Shown one piece after another: positions 1-7,498 of a stretch of 64,000 bases of DNA. The position numbers were made by a program, and so were the translations under genes. Each line of letters starts with the position of its first letter. Positions within the stretch are counted from its first letter, which is position 1. The notes under the pieces were generated by a model. It was given only the letters and a program-made list of their open reading frames with translations, had not been told where the DNA came from and searched no databases. Source of the DNA: Actinoplanes regularis (lineage in GTDB: Bacteria > Actinomycetota > Actinomycetes > Mycobacteriales > Micromonosporaceae); contig NZ_FZNR01000005.1 of the NCBI RefSeq assembly GCF_900188005.1, forward strand, positions 486,386 to 550,385, in the 5' to 3' direction.

Positions 1-561
1 GAGGACGCTGAGTACGCCGCCCAGCCGTTTCCCGCGCTCGGCGGCCGGTGGCAGCTCGAACGGCACGCCCGCCGCCGCGATCGTCTTCTTGCCCCGGGTG
101 ATGCGGGCCTGCACGGTCGGCACCGGTACCAGGAACGCGCGGGCGATCTCCTCGCTGGACAGGCCGCCGACCACGCGCAGGGTCAGCGCGACCCGGGCCT
201 CGGGGGAGAGCACGGGGTGGCAGCTGATGAACATCAGCGCCAGCACGTCGTCATCGATCCGGTCGGGATCGGGGTCGTCGGCGACCTCGGAGCCGCCCGC
301 CAGGTCGGCTGCCAACAGGACGTATCGGTCCTGCAGAGCGGTCCGGCGGCGGATCGCGTCGATCGCCCGGCGCCGGGCCGTGGCCATCAGCCAGCCGGCC
401 GGATTCGCCGGAGCGGTGAGCGGCCACGAGACCAGCGCCTCGGCCACCGCCTCCTGGGCGGCGTCCTCGGCCAGCCCGAAGTCGTCGGTGAACCGGGTCA
501 GCGCGGCGACGATCCGCGCCGACTCGATCCGCCAGACGGCCTCGACATCGGCCGTGACCAT
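1..561 (-). CDS. ECF-family RNA polymerase sigma factor (ECF42-like), 3' part outside window
   Basis: The reverse strand reads MVTADVEAVWRIESARIV from an ATG at 561 and stays open to the window edge, so the C-terminus is missing. Visible parts are sigma region 2 (residues about 15-75, with FGLAEDAAQEA and ARRRAIDAIRRR) and region 4 (about 105-160, with LTLRVVGGLSSEEIARAF). This fits ECF sigma factors that carry a long C-terminal extension and are usually encoded beside YCII/DGPF proteins. That partner lies 28 bp upstream here, so the two are probably one operon. The sigma factor would direct RNA polymerase to a small target set; no target promoter can be named from this window. Confidence 0.85.
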   Translation of the reverse strand, partial: MVTADVEAVWRIESARIVAALTRFTDDFGLAEDAAQEAVAEALVSWPLTAPANPAGWLMATARRRAIDAIRRRTALQDRYVLLAADLAGGSEVADDPDPDRIDDDVLALMFISCHPVLSPEARVALTLRVVGGLSSEEIARAFLVPVPTVQARITRGKKTIAAAGVPFELPPAAERGKRLGGVLSVL

Positions 562-589
562 CAGAGCCGTCCGGCCCGGTCCTCGACGA

Positions 590-961
590 TCACTTGTCGA
601 CCTGCGGGACCTCGTCGCTCCCGGGCACCCGCCGGATCTCAATCTTGGAGCCGCGGGCCGACGGGACCCGCTTGGCCCACTCGACCGCTTCCTCTTTCGA
701 GGCGACGTCGAGCAGGAAGAACCCGCCGAACAGCTCCTTGGTCTCGCCGTACGGCCCGTCCGTGACCACCGGGGTCTCACCGCTGAAGTCGACCACGACG
801 CCCTTGCCCGGATCGTCGAGCCCCTCCGCGGCGAGGAGCACGCCGGCCTTGATCATCTCCTCGATGAACTCGCGGGTCGTGGCCATCATCTCGTCGATGT
901 CGGCCATCATCGCCGCGTTCGACTCGTCGGTACCCCGCATGATCAGCAGGTACTTCGCCAT
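590..961 (-). CDS. YCII-related (DGPF) domain protein
   Basis: A 123-aa small cytoplasmic protein starting MAKYLLIMRG, chosen because GAGGAG lies 6 bases before this ATG; the frame stays open 50 codons further upstream without a better start. The family signature DGPYGETKELFGGFFLLD sits at about residues 68-85. YCII-like proteins form ferredoxin-fold barrels and are regularly encoded next to ECF42-type sigma factors, as here. Their biochemical role is unproven and a regulatory or sensor function for the sigma factor is only an inference. Confidence 0.88.
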   Translation of the reverse strand: MAKYLLIMRGTDESNAAMMADIDEMMATTREFIEEMIKAGVLLAAEGLDDPGKGVVVDFSGETPVVTDGPYGETKELFGGFFLLDVASKEEAVEWAKRVPSARGSKIEIRRVPGSDEVPQVDK

Positions 962-1064
962 CGCGTTCTCCTCGTCCGGCAGGGCCGTCCCTCGGCCCTC
1001 GCACCCACAGGTCGAACGGGTGACCCGCGGATCGACACGGCCCCGGAGAAATCTGAGGAACAGC

Positions 1065-1838
1065 CTACTGCTGAGGCTCGGCGCCGGAACGACTCGGAGC
1101 AACATCGACATCCTGCGAAGTGCGCTCGGGGCTCCTCGGGGCCGGCGCGGACGGTACCGCCCTACGACCGGACAAGCGCCGATCCAACCCCCACAGCAGC
1201 GTCCCGAACAGGAGCGCGATCATCACGACGAAGGTCATGTTGCGGGCCGCGGCGCCGTAGCCGATCTCGGTGACGTCGGCGAACGGGTACGGATACCAAT
1301 CGGTGGCCGCCCCGTGGGCGAAGGTGTAGCCGATCCACAACACCGGCCAGGCAGCAGCCAAGAAGATGGTCCGCGTGTCCAGTCGCGACCGTGGCCCGAA
1401 GAGCAGCCAGCCGAGCAGCGCCCACCACGGCGCGATGTAGTGGAAGCCCAGGTTCGACCACCACCCGGCGCCGGTCGGGTGTGCCGTGCCGGCCAGCACC
1501 GTCGCGTACACCAGTCCGGTGATGATGATCCCCAGAATCGCGTTGAGACGGATCACCCGCCAGAGTCGCCCGTCGCGATCGGGATTCAGCGTGAGCGTCG
1601 TGGAGACGATCAGCAGCAGAATGTTGCTCTGGATCGTGAAGTAGCTGAACAGGCGAATGAACCGGGTGACCGCCGGCTGTACCAGGCCGTCGGCGTCCGG
1701 GGCACCCTGAGTGGTCAGCACGAGCTGGGTCATCAGCGAGCCGAGCACGACGACGGCGAGAAGCCCGTGCCAGAGCCGGGCGCAGACACGGGATCCGTTC
1801 ACCCCGGTAGTAAAGCTTGATCTTGCGGAAAGCGCCAC
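1065..1838 (-). CDS. Pr6Pr-type integral membrane protein
   Basis: About 257 aa with six predicted membrane segments, rough positions 25-45, 65-85, 95-115, 130-150, 158-178 and 198-218. The phrase LFSYFTIQSNILLL and the PxxWALLGWLLF stretch are typical of Pr6Pr (FAR-17a/AIG1-like) bacterial membrane proteins, whose function is unknown. The C-terminal ~35 residues are hydrophilic and Pro/Arg/Ser-rich. The start is uncertain: a GTG at 1838 gives the length above, and a GTG at 1802 would remove 12 residues. It follows the PH-domain protein gene by 18 bp, so both may be co-transcribed. Confidence 0.7.
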   Translation of the reverse strand: MALSARSSFTTGVNGSRVCARLWHGLLAVVVLGSLMTQLVLTTQGAPDADGLVQPAVTRFIRLFSYFTIQSNILLLIVSTTLTLNPDRDGRLWRVIRLNAILGIIITGLVYATVLAGTAHPTGAGWWSNLGFHYIAPWWALLGWLLFGPRSRLDTRTIFLAAAWPVLWIGYTFAHGAATDWYPYPFADVTEIGYGAAARNMTFVVMIALLFGTLLWGLDRRLSGRRAVPSAPAPRSPERTSQDVDVAPSRSGAEPQQ

Positions 1839-1856
1839 GGCACACCGGTGCCGAGA

Positions 1857-2279
1857 TCAGCGGTGCCGGCGCCGCTTTCTGCGGATCTTCTCCAGCCGGG
1901 CCGCCGCTGTCTCGGCAGGCCGACGGGCGAAGCCGAGCGCCTGAGACCCGTGCTGAAAGGGAGACGAAACTACCAAACCACCGTCGATCAGTTGCACCCA
2001 GAGGCCGTCGCTGTCGCACCCGCATCGAGTTATCTGCGCCCATGGCAGATGCACCGTTCGGAACCAGTTGACCAGTACCAGCCCGTCCGGGGAGACCTCG
2101 ATGCGGAGCATCAGGCTCCGTGCGGCGCCCACCATGCCGATGGCCGCCCCCGCGAAGCCGACAGGCAACACCCAGCCGCCCTGGTCTACACCGCCCGCAG
2201 CCGCGATCGCGGACAGCCCGAGCATCGCCACTGTCGGCATCCCGAGTTGCCAGAGTGGTGGGCGAAGGATGACCGGCAC
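1857..2279 (-). CDS. Small membrane protein with bacterial PH-like domain
   Basis: A 140-aa protein with two membrane helices (about residues 14-31 and 35-55) followed by a short beta-rich bacterial PH-type domain (LRIEVSPDGLVLVNWFRTVH, then PWAQITRCG). It ends in a strongly basic tail (EKIRRKRRRHR). This layout matches many actinobacterial PH-domain membrane proteins of unknown function. It lies just upstream of the Pr6Pr-type gene on the same strand. No catalytic motif is visible. Confidence 0.65.
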   Translation of the reverse strand: MPVILRPPLWQLGMPTVAMLGLSAIAAAGGVDQGGWVLPVGFAGAAIGMVGAARSLMLRIEVSPDGLVLVNWFRTVHLPWAQITRCGCDSDGLWVQLIDGGLVVSSPFQHGSQALGFARRPAETAAARLEKIRRKRRRHR

Positions 2280-2327
2280 CCCAACATGGTGCCCCGGAGA
2301 GCGTCCGGCCAGGGGCGTTCTCGGAGG

Positions 2328-3107
2328 CTAACGCCCCTGGAAGCGGGGGGTTCGCTTCTCGATGAAGGCGCGCGGCCCCTCCTTGGCGTCGTCGCTGCGG
2401 AACACCGCCATGCCGATCTTCGACTCGACGGCGAACGCGTCGTCCTCGGCCAGGCCCTCGGTCTCCCGGATCGTGCGCAGAATGGCCTGCACCGCGATCG
2501 GGCCGTTCGCGGCGATCGCCCCGGCCAGTTCGAGGGCCTTGTCGAGGGCCTGGCCGTCGGGCACCACGTGGCCGATCAGGCCGACGTCGCGGGCCTCGGC
2601 GGCGCTCAGCCGGCGGCCGGTAAGCAGCATCTCCGCCGCGATCGTGTACGGGATCTGGCGCACCAGCCGCACGGCCGAACCGCCGAGCGGGAACAGGCCC
2701 CAGCGCGCCTCGGAGACCGCGAACCGCGCGCTCTCGCCGGCCACCCGTACGTCGGTGGCCTGAAGGATCTCCGTGCCACCGGCGACCGCCGGGCCCTCCA
2801 CCGCCGCCACCAGGGGTTTGCTCAGCCGGCGTCCCTTGAGCAGCGCGTCGATCCGGGACAGGTCGGCGTCGTCGAAGTTGTCGCCGGGGTGCGACTCGGT
2901 CATCGCCCGCAGGTCGGCCCCGGCGCAGAACGCGCCGCCGGCTCCGGTGAGCACCGCGACCCGGATCTCCGGATCGCCGTCCACCCGGTCCCAGGCGTCG
3001 CGCATGATCGCCATCATCTCGGCGGAGAGTGCGTTGCGGACCCGCGGCCGGTTCATCGTCACGATCAGGACCGGTCCACGTTGCTCGACGATCGCGTGCG
3101 GCTCCAC
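2328..3107 (-). CDS. echA19: Enoyl-CoA hydratase, EchA19-like (steroid side-chain beta-oxidation)
   Basis: Crotonase-fold protein of 259 aa. The start is a GTG at 3107, preceded by GGAGGA with a 6-base gap; the frame is open upstream but unsupported. The oxyanion-hole segments are GAGGAFCAGADL and EGPAVAGGTEIL, followed by SEARWGLFPLGGSAVRLVRQ. The protein closely matches what I recall of mycobacterial EchA19 (Rv3516), including IDALLKGRRL and the ending DDAKEGPRAFIEKR. EchA19 hydrates enoyl-CoA intermediates of the sterol side chain. As in M. tuberculosis it is divergent from fadD19, with a KstR-like site between them. Confidence 0.88.
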   Translation of the reverse strand: MEPHAIVEQRGPVLIVTMNRPRVRNALSAEMMAIMRDAWDRVDGDPEIRVAVLTGAGGAFCAGADLRAMTESHPGDNFDDADLSRIDALLKGRRLSKPLVAAVEGPAVAGGTEILQATDVRVAGESARFAVSEARWGLFPLGGSAVRLVRQIPYTIAAEMLLTGRRLSAAEARDVGLIGHVVPDGQALDKALELAGAIAANGPIAVQAILRTIRETEGLAEDDAFAVESKIGMAVFRSDDAKEGPRAFIEKRTPRFQGR

Positions 3108-3148
3108 GGTGACTCCTCCGGCATTGCGTTCGGGGGCTTGTGATGAAC

Positions 3149-3162
3149 AGTAACAGGTTCTA
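3149..3162. promoter_or_regulatory. Probable KstR-type operator between echA19 and fadD19
   Basis: AGTAACAGGTTCTA matches the reported KstR consensus TnnAACnnGTTnnA except for the first T. It lies 8 bases before the preferred fadD19 ATG and about 42 bases before the echA19 GTG, where it could control both genes. It is weaker than the other KstR-like sites in this window. Confidence 0.6.
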
Positions 3163-3169
3163 CTTTCTG

Positions 3170-4783
3170 ATGATGGCGGCAAATATTGCGGACCTTTTCG
3201 AGCACGCGGTAGACGCCTTCGGGGAGCGGATCGCGGTCTGCTTCGACGAGCGGGAGATCAGCTACGCCGAGCTGGAGGAGCGGGCCAACCGTCTCGCGCA
3301 CTTCCTGCATGATCGCGGCGTACGCCCGGGAGACCACGTGGGGCTGTACGCGGGCAACTCGATCGAGGCCGTGGTGGCCATGATCGCCATCTACAAGTTG
3401 CGTGCCGCGGTCGTCAACGTCAACTTCCGTTACGTCGAGAACGAGTTACATTTCCTCTTCGCCGACGCCGAACTGTCGGCGCTGGTCCACGACCGCCGGT
3501 TCGCACCCCGGGTCGCCGCGGTGCTCCCCTCGATACCCGATCTGCACACCGTGGTGGTGCTGCCCGACGGCACCGAGGAGGAAGCCGGCGGCGTCCCCTA
3601 CGCGGACGCGTTGCTCGCCGGCGACCCCGTCCGGGACTTCGGCGAACGCTCCGCCGACGACCTCTACCTGCTCTACACCGGCGGCACCACCGGTTACCCC
3701 AAGGGCGTGCTCTGGCGGCACGAGGACGTGTGGCGCACCCTCGGCGGCGGCGTCGACTTCATGACCGGCATCCCCCTGGAAGACGAATGGCAGCAGTCCC
3801 AGCGCGGCGCCGTCGCCGACGGCATGGTCCGGCTCTGCCTGGCCCCGCTGATCCACGGCAACGCGCAGTGGGCCGCGCTGATGGCGCTCTTCGCCGGCGA
3901 CACCGTGGTGATGCTGCCGCACTTCGAGGCGCACGAGGTCTGGCGCGTCATCGACCGGCGCCGGGTCAACGTGGTCGTGCTGATCGGCGACGCGATGGCC
4001 CGCCCGATCATCGAGGCGTACGCCCGCGGCGGCTACGACGGATCCTCGATGGTCGCGGTCTCCTCCAGCGGCGCCCTGTTCTCCCCGGTGGTCAAACGGC
4101 AGTACCTCGAACTGCTGCCGAACGTCCTGGTCACCGACGCGATCGGCGCCTCCGAGACCGGCTTCACCGGGCTCGGCGTGGTCGCCGACGTGCCCGGCGG
4201 CGCCGTCGAGGACCCCCGGGTCATGCCCGGCCCGGACACGGTGGTGCTCGACGCCGACGGCCGCCCGGTGCCACCCGGCGGGGTCGGCCGGCTGGCCAAG
4301 AGCGGTTACCTACCGCTCGGCTACTACAAGGATCCGGAGAAGACCGCCGCCCTGCTCACCGAGATCGACGGCGTGCGTTACGCGTTCCCCGGCGACCTCG
4401 CCCGGCTCGAGGAGGACGGCACCATCACCCTGCTCGGCCGGGGCAGCACCTGCGTGAACACCGGCGGAGAGAAGGTCTTCCCGGAGGAGGTCGAGGGCGC
4501 GCTGAAGACCCACCCCGACGTCTTCGACGCGCTGGTCATCGGCGTCCCCGACGAGCGGCTCGGGCAGCGGGTGGCCGCCCTCGTGCAGGCCCGGCCCGGC
4601 GTGAAGCTCGACCTGGCCGGCGTCGAGGAACACCTGCGCGAGCGGATCGCCGGCTACAAGGTGCCCCGGGCGATCTGGCTGGTCGACGAGATCCACCGCA
4701 CGATCAGCGGCAAGGCCGACTACCGCTGGGCCCACCAGCACGCCGCCGACCACCCGGCCGAGGAGCCCACCCATGCGGACTGA
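3170..4783 (+). CDS. fadD19: Steroid side-chain acyl-CoA synthetase, FadD19-like
   Basis: ANL-superfamily ligase of about 537 aa that forms an acyl-adenylate and then the CoA thioester of a sterol side-chain acid. The AMP-binding signature YTGGTTGYPKG is at about residues 169-179; the C-terminal part shows GDLARLEEDGTITLLGRG and the lysine region RTISGKADYRW. The N-terminus (NIADLFEHAVDAFGERIAV) and LVNVNFRYVE-like core closely resemble FadD19 (Rv3515c). The ATG at 3170 is preferred over GTG 3140 because the earlier start would place the KstR-like site inside the gene. The next gene overlaps it by 11 bp. A rare TTA leucine codon lies at 3446-3448. Confidence 0.88.
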   Translation: MMAANIADLFEHAVDAFGERIAVCFDEREISYAELEERANRLAHFLHDRGVRPGDHVGLYAGNSIEAVVAMIAIYKLRAAVVNVNFRYVENELHFLFADAELSALVHDRRFAPRVAAVLPSIPDLHTVVVLPDGTEEEAGGVPYADALLAGDPVRDFGERSADDLYLLYTGGTTGYPKGVLWRHEDVWRTLGGGVDFMTGIPLEDEWQQSQRGAVADGMVRLCLAPLIHGNAQWAALMALFAGDTVVMLPHFEAHEVWRVIDRRRVNVVVLIGDAMARPIIEAYARGGYDGSSMVAVSSSGALFSPVVKRQYLELLPNVLVTDAIGASETGFTGLGVVADVPGGAVEDPRVMPGPDTVVLDADGRPVPPGGVGRLAKSGYLPLGYYKDPEKTAALLTEIDGVRYAFPGDLARLEEDGTITLLGRGSTCVNTGGEKVFPEEVEGALKTHPDVFDALVIGVPDERLGQRVAALVQARPGVKLDLAGVEEHLRERIAGYKVPRAIWLVDEIHRTISGKADYRWAHQHAADHPAEEPTHAD

Positions 4784-5870
4784 GCTGTGCGAACGTCTCG
4801 GCATCGAACACCCGGTGGTCGGCTTCAGCCCCTCCGAGCAGGTGGTCGCGGCGATCAGCCGGGCCGGGGGCCTCGGCGTGCTCGGCTGCGTGCGGTTCAA
4901 CGACGCCGACGAACTCGACGCGGTGCTGACCTGGCTCGACGAACAGACCCAGGGCCGGCCGTACGGCGTGGACGTCGTGATGCCCAGCCACGAGCCGACC
5001 GAGGGCGTGGCCGCCGACCTGGACCGGCTGATCCCGGAAGGGCACCGCGACTTCGTCGAGCGGACCCTGCTCCGCCTGGGCGTCCCGCCGCTGGGCGTCG
5101 AGGCCGAGAAGCGGGCCGGCGTGCTCGGCTGGCTGCACTCGGTGGCCCGCTCGCACGTCGAGGTGGCGCTGACGCACCCGGTCCGGCTGATCGCCAACGC
5201 GCTCGGCCCGCCGCCGCCGGACGTGATCGCCCAGGCCCACGAGCACGGCCTGCTGGTCGCCGCGCTGGCCGGCCGGGCCGACCACGCCCGCAGCCACGTG
5301 GCGAGCGGCGTCGACATCGTGGTGGCCCAGGGCTACGAGGCCGGCGGCCACACCGGTGAGATCGCCAGCATGGTCCTGGTGCCGGAGGTGGTCGACGCGG
5401 TGGGGGAGGGCGTGCCGGTGCTCGCCGCCGGTGGGATCGGCAGCGGCCGGCAGGTCGCGGCGGCGCTCGCGCTCGGCGCGCGCGGCGTCTGGATGGGCTC
5501 GGTCTGGCTCGGCACCGCCGAGTACCAGAGCGCCCCCGCGCTGCGCGAGGCCCTGCTCAAGGCCCGTTCGTCCGACACGGTCCGCAGCCGGATCTACTCC
5601 GGCAAGCCGGCCCGGCTGCTGCGCAACCGCTGGACCGAGGCCTGGAACGCGGAGCAGGCGCCGAGCCCGCTGCCGATGCCGCTGCAGAACCTGCTGGTGG
5701 CCGAGGCGCACACCCGGCTGATGGAGTCCGGTGACCCGAGCGTCGTGCCGATGCCGGTCGGCCAGATCGTGGGCCGGATGAACGAGGTCCGCCCGGTCGC
5801 CGACGTCCTCGCCGATCTGGTCGCCGAGGCCGACGAGACCCTGACCCGCCTCGGCAAGCTCGCCGTCTGA
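4773..5870 (+). CDS. Nitronate monooxygenase-like FMN protein (Rv1533 type)
   Basis: A 365-aa FMN-binding TIM-barrel protein. The family segment QGYEAGGHTGE, containing the histidine used by 2-nitropropane dioxygenase-type enzymes, is at about residues 187-197, followed by VPVLAAGGIGSGRQVAAALALGA. The sequence resembles the mycobacterial Rv1533 subfamily (RPYGVDVVMP, RLIANALGPPPPD). It starts inside the end of fadD19, so it is probably translationally coupled and part of the same KstR-type operon. A role in steroid metabolism is inferred from this position only; nitronate oxidation in vivo is not shown. Confidence 0.78.
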   Translation: MRTELCERLGIEHPVVGFSPSEQVVAAISRAGGLGVLGCVRFNDADELDAVLTWLDEQTQGRPYGVDVVMPSHEPTEGVAADLDRLIPEGHRDFVERTLLRLGVPPLGVEAEKRAGVLGWLHSVARSHVEVALTHPVRLIANALGPPPPDVIAQAHEHGLLVAALAGRADHARSHVASGVDIVVAQGYEAGGHTGEIASMVLVPEVVDAVGEGVPVLAAGGIGSGRQVAAALALGARGVWMGSVWLGTAEYQSAPALREALLKARSSDTVRSRIYSGKPARLLRNRWTEAWNAEQAPSPLPMPLQNLLVAEAHTRLMESGDPSVVPMPVGQIVGRMNEVRPVADVLADLVAEADETLTRLGKLAV

Positions 5871-5887
5871 TCACCACCGCAACGGCG

Positions 5888-6364
5888 TCAGCGCAGTTCC
5901 GCGATCCTGGCCCGGGTGTCGGCCGGAGACTCCGGGTGCGCCCGCTCGACGTCGGCGCGGATGTCGGCCACCGTCTTGCCGGCCAGTTCCCGGCGCCAGG
6001 CCAGATCCGCCCCGCGCATGGCGTGCGCGAACGCGCAGGACTGCCGGTAGTCGACGCCGGTGTGTTCACCCGGGCCCTTGTCGAGGATCTGGTCGCAGCG
6101 GAACAGCTCCTCGGGGCCCTCGATGGCGGTCACGATGTCCAGCAGGGAGACCGCTTCCGGGGCCCGGGCCAGCTGGAAACCTCCGCGCGGCCCGGAGGTC
6201 GACGTCAGGATCCCGGACCGGGCCAGGGCCTGCAGTTGCTTGTTCAGGTAGGCCGGCGGTAGTTCGTAGAACGCCGCGAGGGTGCTCGTCGGCACCGGGG
6301 CGTCCAGCCAGCTCAGGTTGAGGCACGTGTGGAGTGCCCATTCGACGCCCTGACTCATCCGCAT
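5888..6364 (-). CDS. Rrf2-family transcriptional regulator
   Basis: A 158-aa winged-helix regulator (MRMSQGVEWALHTCLNLSW; wing GPRGGFQLAR at about residues 56-65). ATG 6364 is chosen for the conserved MRMSQGVEW start; ATG 6358 is possible. Cysteines are visible near residue 13, in RCDQ and in QSC; the usual three clustered Fe-S cysteines of IscR/NsrR are not clearly present, so the signal is unknown. It is divergent from the cupin gene, with two inverted repeats between them that are candidate operators. Confidence 0.82.
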   Translation of the reverse strand: MRMSQGVEWALHTCLNLSWLDAPVPTSTLAAFYELPPAYLNKQLQALARSGILTSTSGPRGGFQLARAPEAVSLLDIVTAIEGPEELFRCDQILDKGPGEHTGVDYRQSCAFAHAMRGADLAWRRELAGKTVADIRADVERAHPESPADTRARIAELR

Positions 6365-6368
6365 AGTC

Positions 6369-6387
6369 CTGGACTCTACGTGTCCAG
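6369..6387. promoter_or_regulatory. Inverted repeat near the Rrf2 gene start (candidate operator)
   Basis: CTGGAC and GTCCAG form perfect 6-bp arms around a 7-base spacer, 5 bases upstream of the Rrf2 gene start. The half-site TGGACA/TGTCCA recurs in the second repeat at 6427-6445, which supports binding by one regulator. Confidence 0.5.
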
Positions 6388-6426
6388 AAACTGTGACGCC
6401 CGCCATGCTCCCTGGCGGTCCCGATT

Positions 6427-6445
6427 CTGGACATCTAATGTCTAG
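6427..6445. promoter_or_regulatory. Inverted repeat upstream of the cupin gene (candidate Rrf2 operator)
   Basis: CTGGACATCTAATGTCTAG is an 8-bp inverted repeat around CTA with one mismatch, centred about 40 bases before the cupin start. Together with 6369-6387 it makes two related sites in the divergent promoter region. Confidence 0.55.
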
Positions 6446-6475
6446 GAATCGGCGAACAGCGATAGGGAGTCGGCA

Positions 6476-6946
6476 ATGACACTGATCCGCGCAACGCAGG
6501 CTGAGGTCCTCGACAGCGACCCGACCAGCGTGATCACGCTCCTGCTCGATCCGGAGCACACCGGCGGCGCCCTGACCAGCAACCGCACCCTGCTCAAGAG
6601 CGGCACCGCCGGAGCCCCGCCACACCTGCACACCCAGTCGGGCGAGCTGTTCTTCGTGCTCGACGGCGCCCTCGAGATGCTTGTCGGCGACGCACTGCAC
6701 ACGCTGCACAGGGGGGACGTGCTCTTCGTTCCGCCGAACACCCCGCACGCCTTCGCCCCCGCTGACGGGCAGGATGCGGACTTCCTCGTCGTGATCACTC
6801 CCGGCAAGCCTCGGTTCGACTACTACCGGCTGCTCGACAAGGTGCACCAGGGCGAAGCCACCTGGCAGGAGGTCGGCGAGACCCAGGACCGCTTCGACAA
6901 TCACTATGTGGACAGCCCCGTGTGGGCGGGCCGTACGGCCGGATGA
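6476..6946 (+). CDS. Cupin-domain protein
   Basis: A 156-aa single-domain cupin. Motif 1 is PPHLHTQSGELFFVLDG (about residues 42-58) with His, His and Glu positioned for metal binding. Motif 2 is GDVLFVPPNTPHAF (about 81-94). The C-terminal 35 residues (RFDYYRLLDKVHQGE onwards) are a frequent extension in quercetinase/polyketide-cyclase-like cupins. The substrate cannot be told. The divergent Rrf2 gene and the paired inverted repeats suggest it is the regulated target. Confidence 0.8.
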   Translation: MTLIRATQAEVLDSDPTSVITLLLDPEHTGGALTSNRTLLKSGTAGAPPHLHTQSGELFFVLDGALEMLVGDALHTLHRGDVLFVPPNTPHAFAPADGQDADFLVVITPGKPRFDYYRLLDKVHQGEATWQEVGETQDRFDNHYVDSPVWAGRTAG

Positions 6947-7028
6947 GGGTCGTGGGCGGGATTTCCGAGGCTTGCCGCTCAGTCGTGGTATAGGTCTTTC
7001 GTGGAATCGAAGGGTGCTCGGCCAAATA

Positions 7029-7053
7029 CCCGGGAGCCCTTCGGCTCCACGGG
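7029..7053. terminator. Stem-loop after the cupin gene
   Basis: CCCGGGAGCC, a CTTC loop, then GGCTCC-A-CGGG form a 10-bp stem with one bulged A. It lies 80 bp after the cupin stop and before the DUF5958 gene. There is no U-tract, as is common for actinomycete terminators. The rest of 6947-7103 shows only a possible promoter stretch (TATAGG near 6990). Confidence 0.45.
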
Positions 7054-7103
7054 TGGAGGGTGGTTTCCTGGCACCGGTCGGCGACCCCGGGTGAGGTGAG
7101 CAT

Positions 7104-7490
7104 TTGCGAGCATCAGAGCGGACCATCAACGAAGTCGCCCAAGGGCTCCGGAGCTTGGCGGACGCTGCAGCCTGGTTCTCTCTGCTGGACGAGGCTGAGC
7201 AGCGAGAAGTACTGCGCGACGTTGTTCACTGTGCGATGCAGGCCCGCGCGACAGCGAACGACGGGCGTGAGGGGTTGCCTCATTCCGGTGTCAAGCCGAC
7301 CATGACCCCGGCGGTGTTGATCGTCCGAGAGCCGATCAACGAGAAAATGGGAAAGATCATCAATCTACCTCCCGATGAGTACGTGAAGTCATTCCGCGTT
7401 CTCTTGTCCATGTTCGCGGTGGCCGACACGCGACGAAGGGAAACGAAATGCCGAGGTTCTTGTAGCCACGCCTGGCACAACCTGTCATAG
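7104..7490 (+). CDS. DUF5958 family protein
   Basis: A 128-aa protein matching the pattern I associate with DUF5958: NEVAQGLRSLADAAAWFSLL at the start, QARATANDG in the middle, and a Cys/His-rich end (RRRETKCRGSCSHAWHNLS). The C-x3-C-x-H-x2-H arrangement could bind a metal. The start is a TTG at 7104 preceded by GAGGTGAG; no in-frame ATG lies before the conserved part. Function is unknown. It ends 9 bp before the converging alcohol dehydrogenase gene. Confidence 0.65.
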   Translation: MRASERTINEVAQGLRSLADAAAWFSLLDEAEQREVLRDVVHCAMQARATANDGREGLPHSGVKPTMTPAVLIVREPINEKMGKIINLPPDEYVKSFRVLLSMFAVADTRRRETKCRGSCSHAWHNLS

Positions 7491-7498
7491 GCGCAGTG

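Noticed and set aside
5888..7129. 413-codon version of the Rrf2 gene
   Set aside because: The first ~255 codons read antisense through the cupin gene; the conserved Rrf2 start is at 6364.
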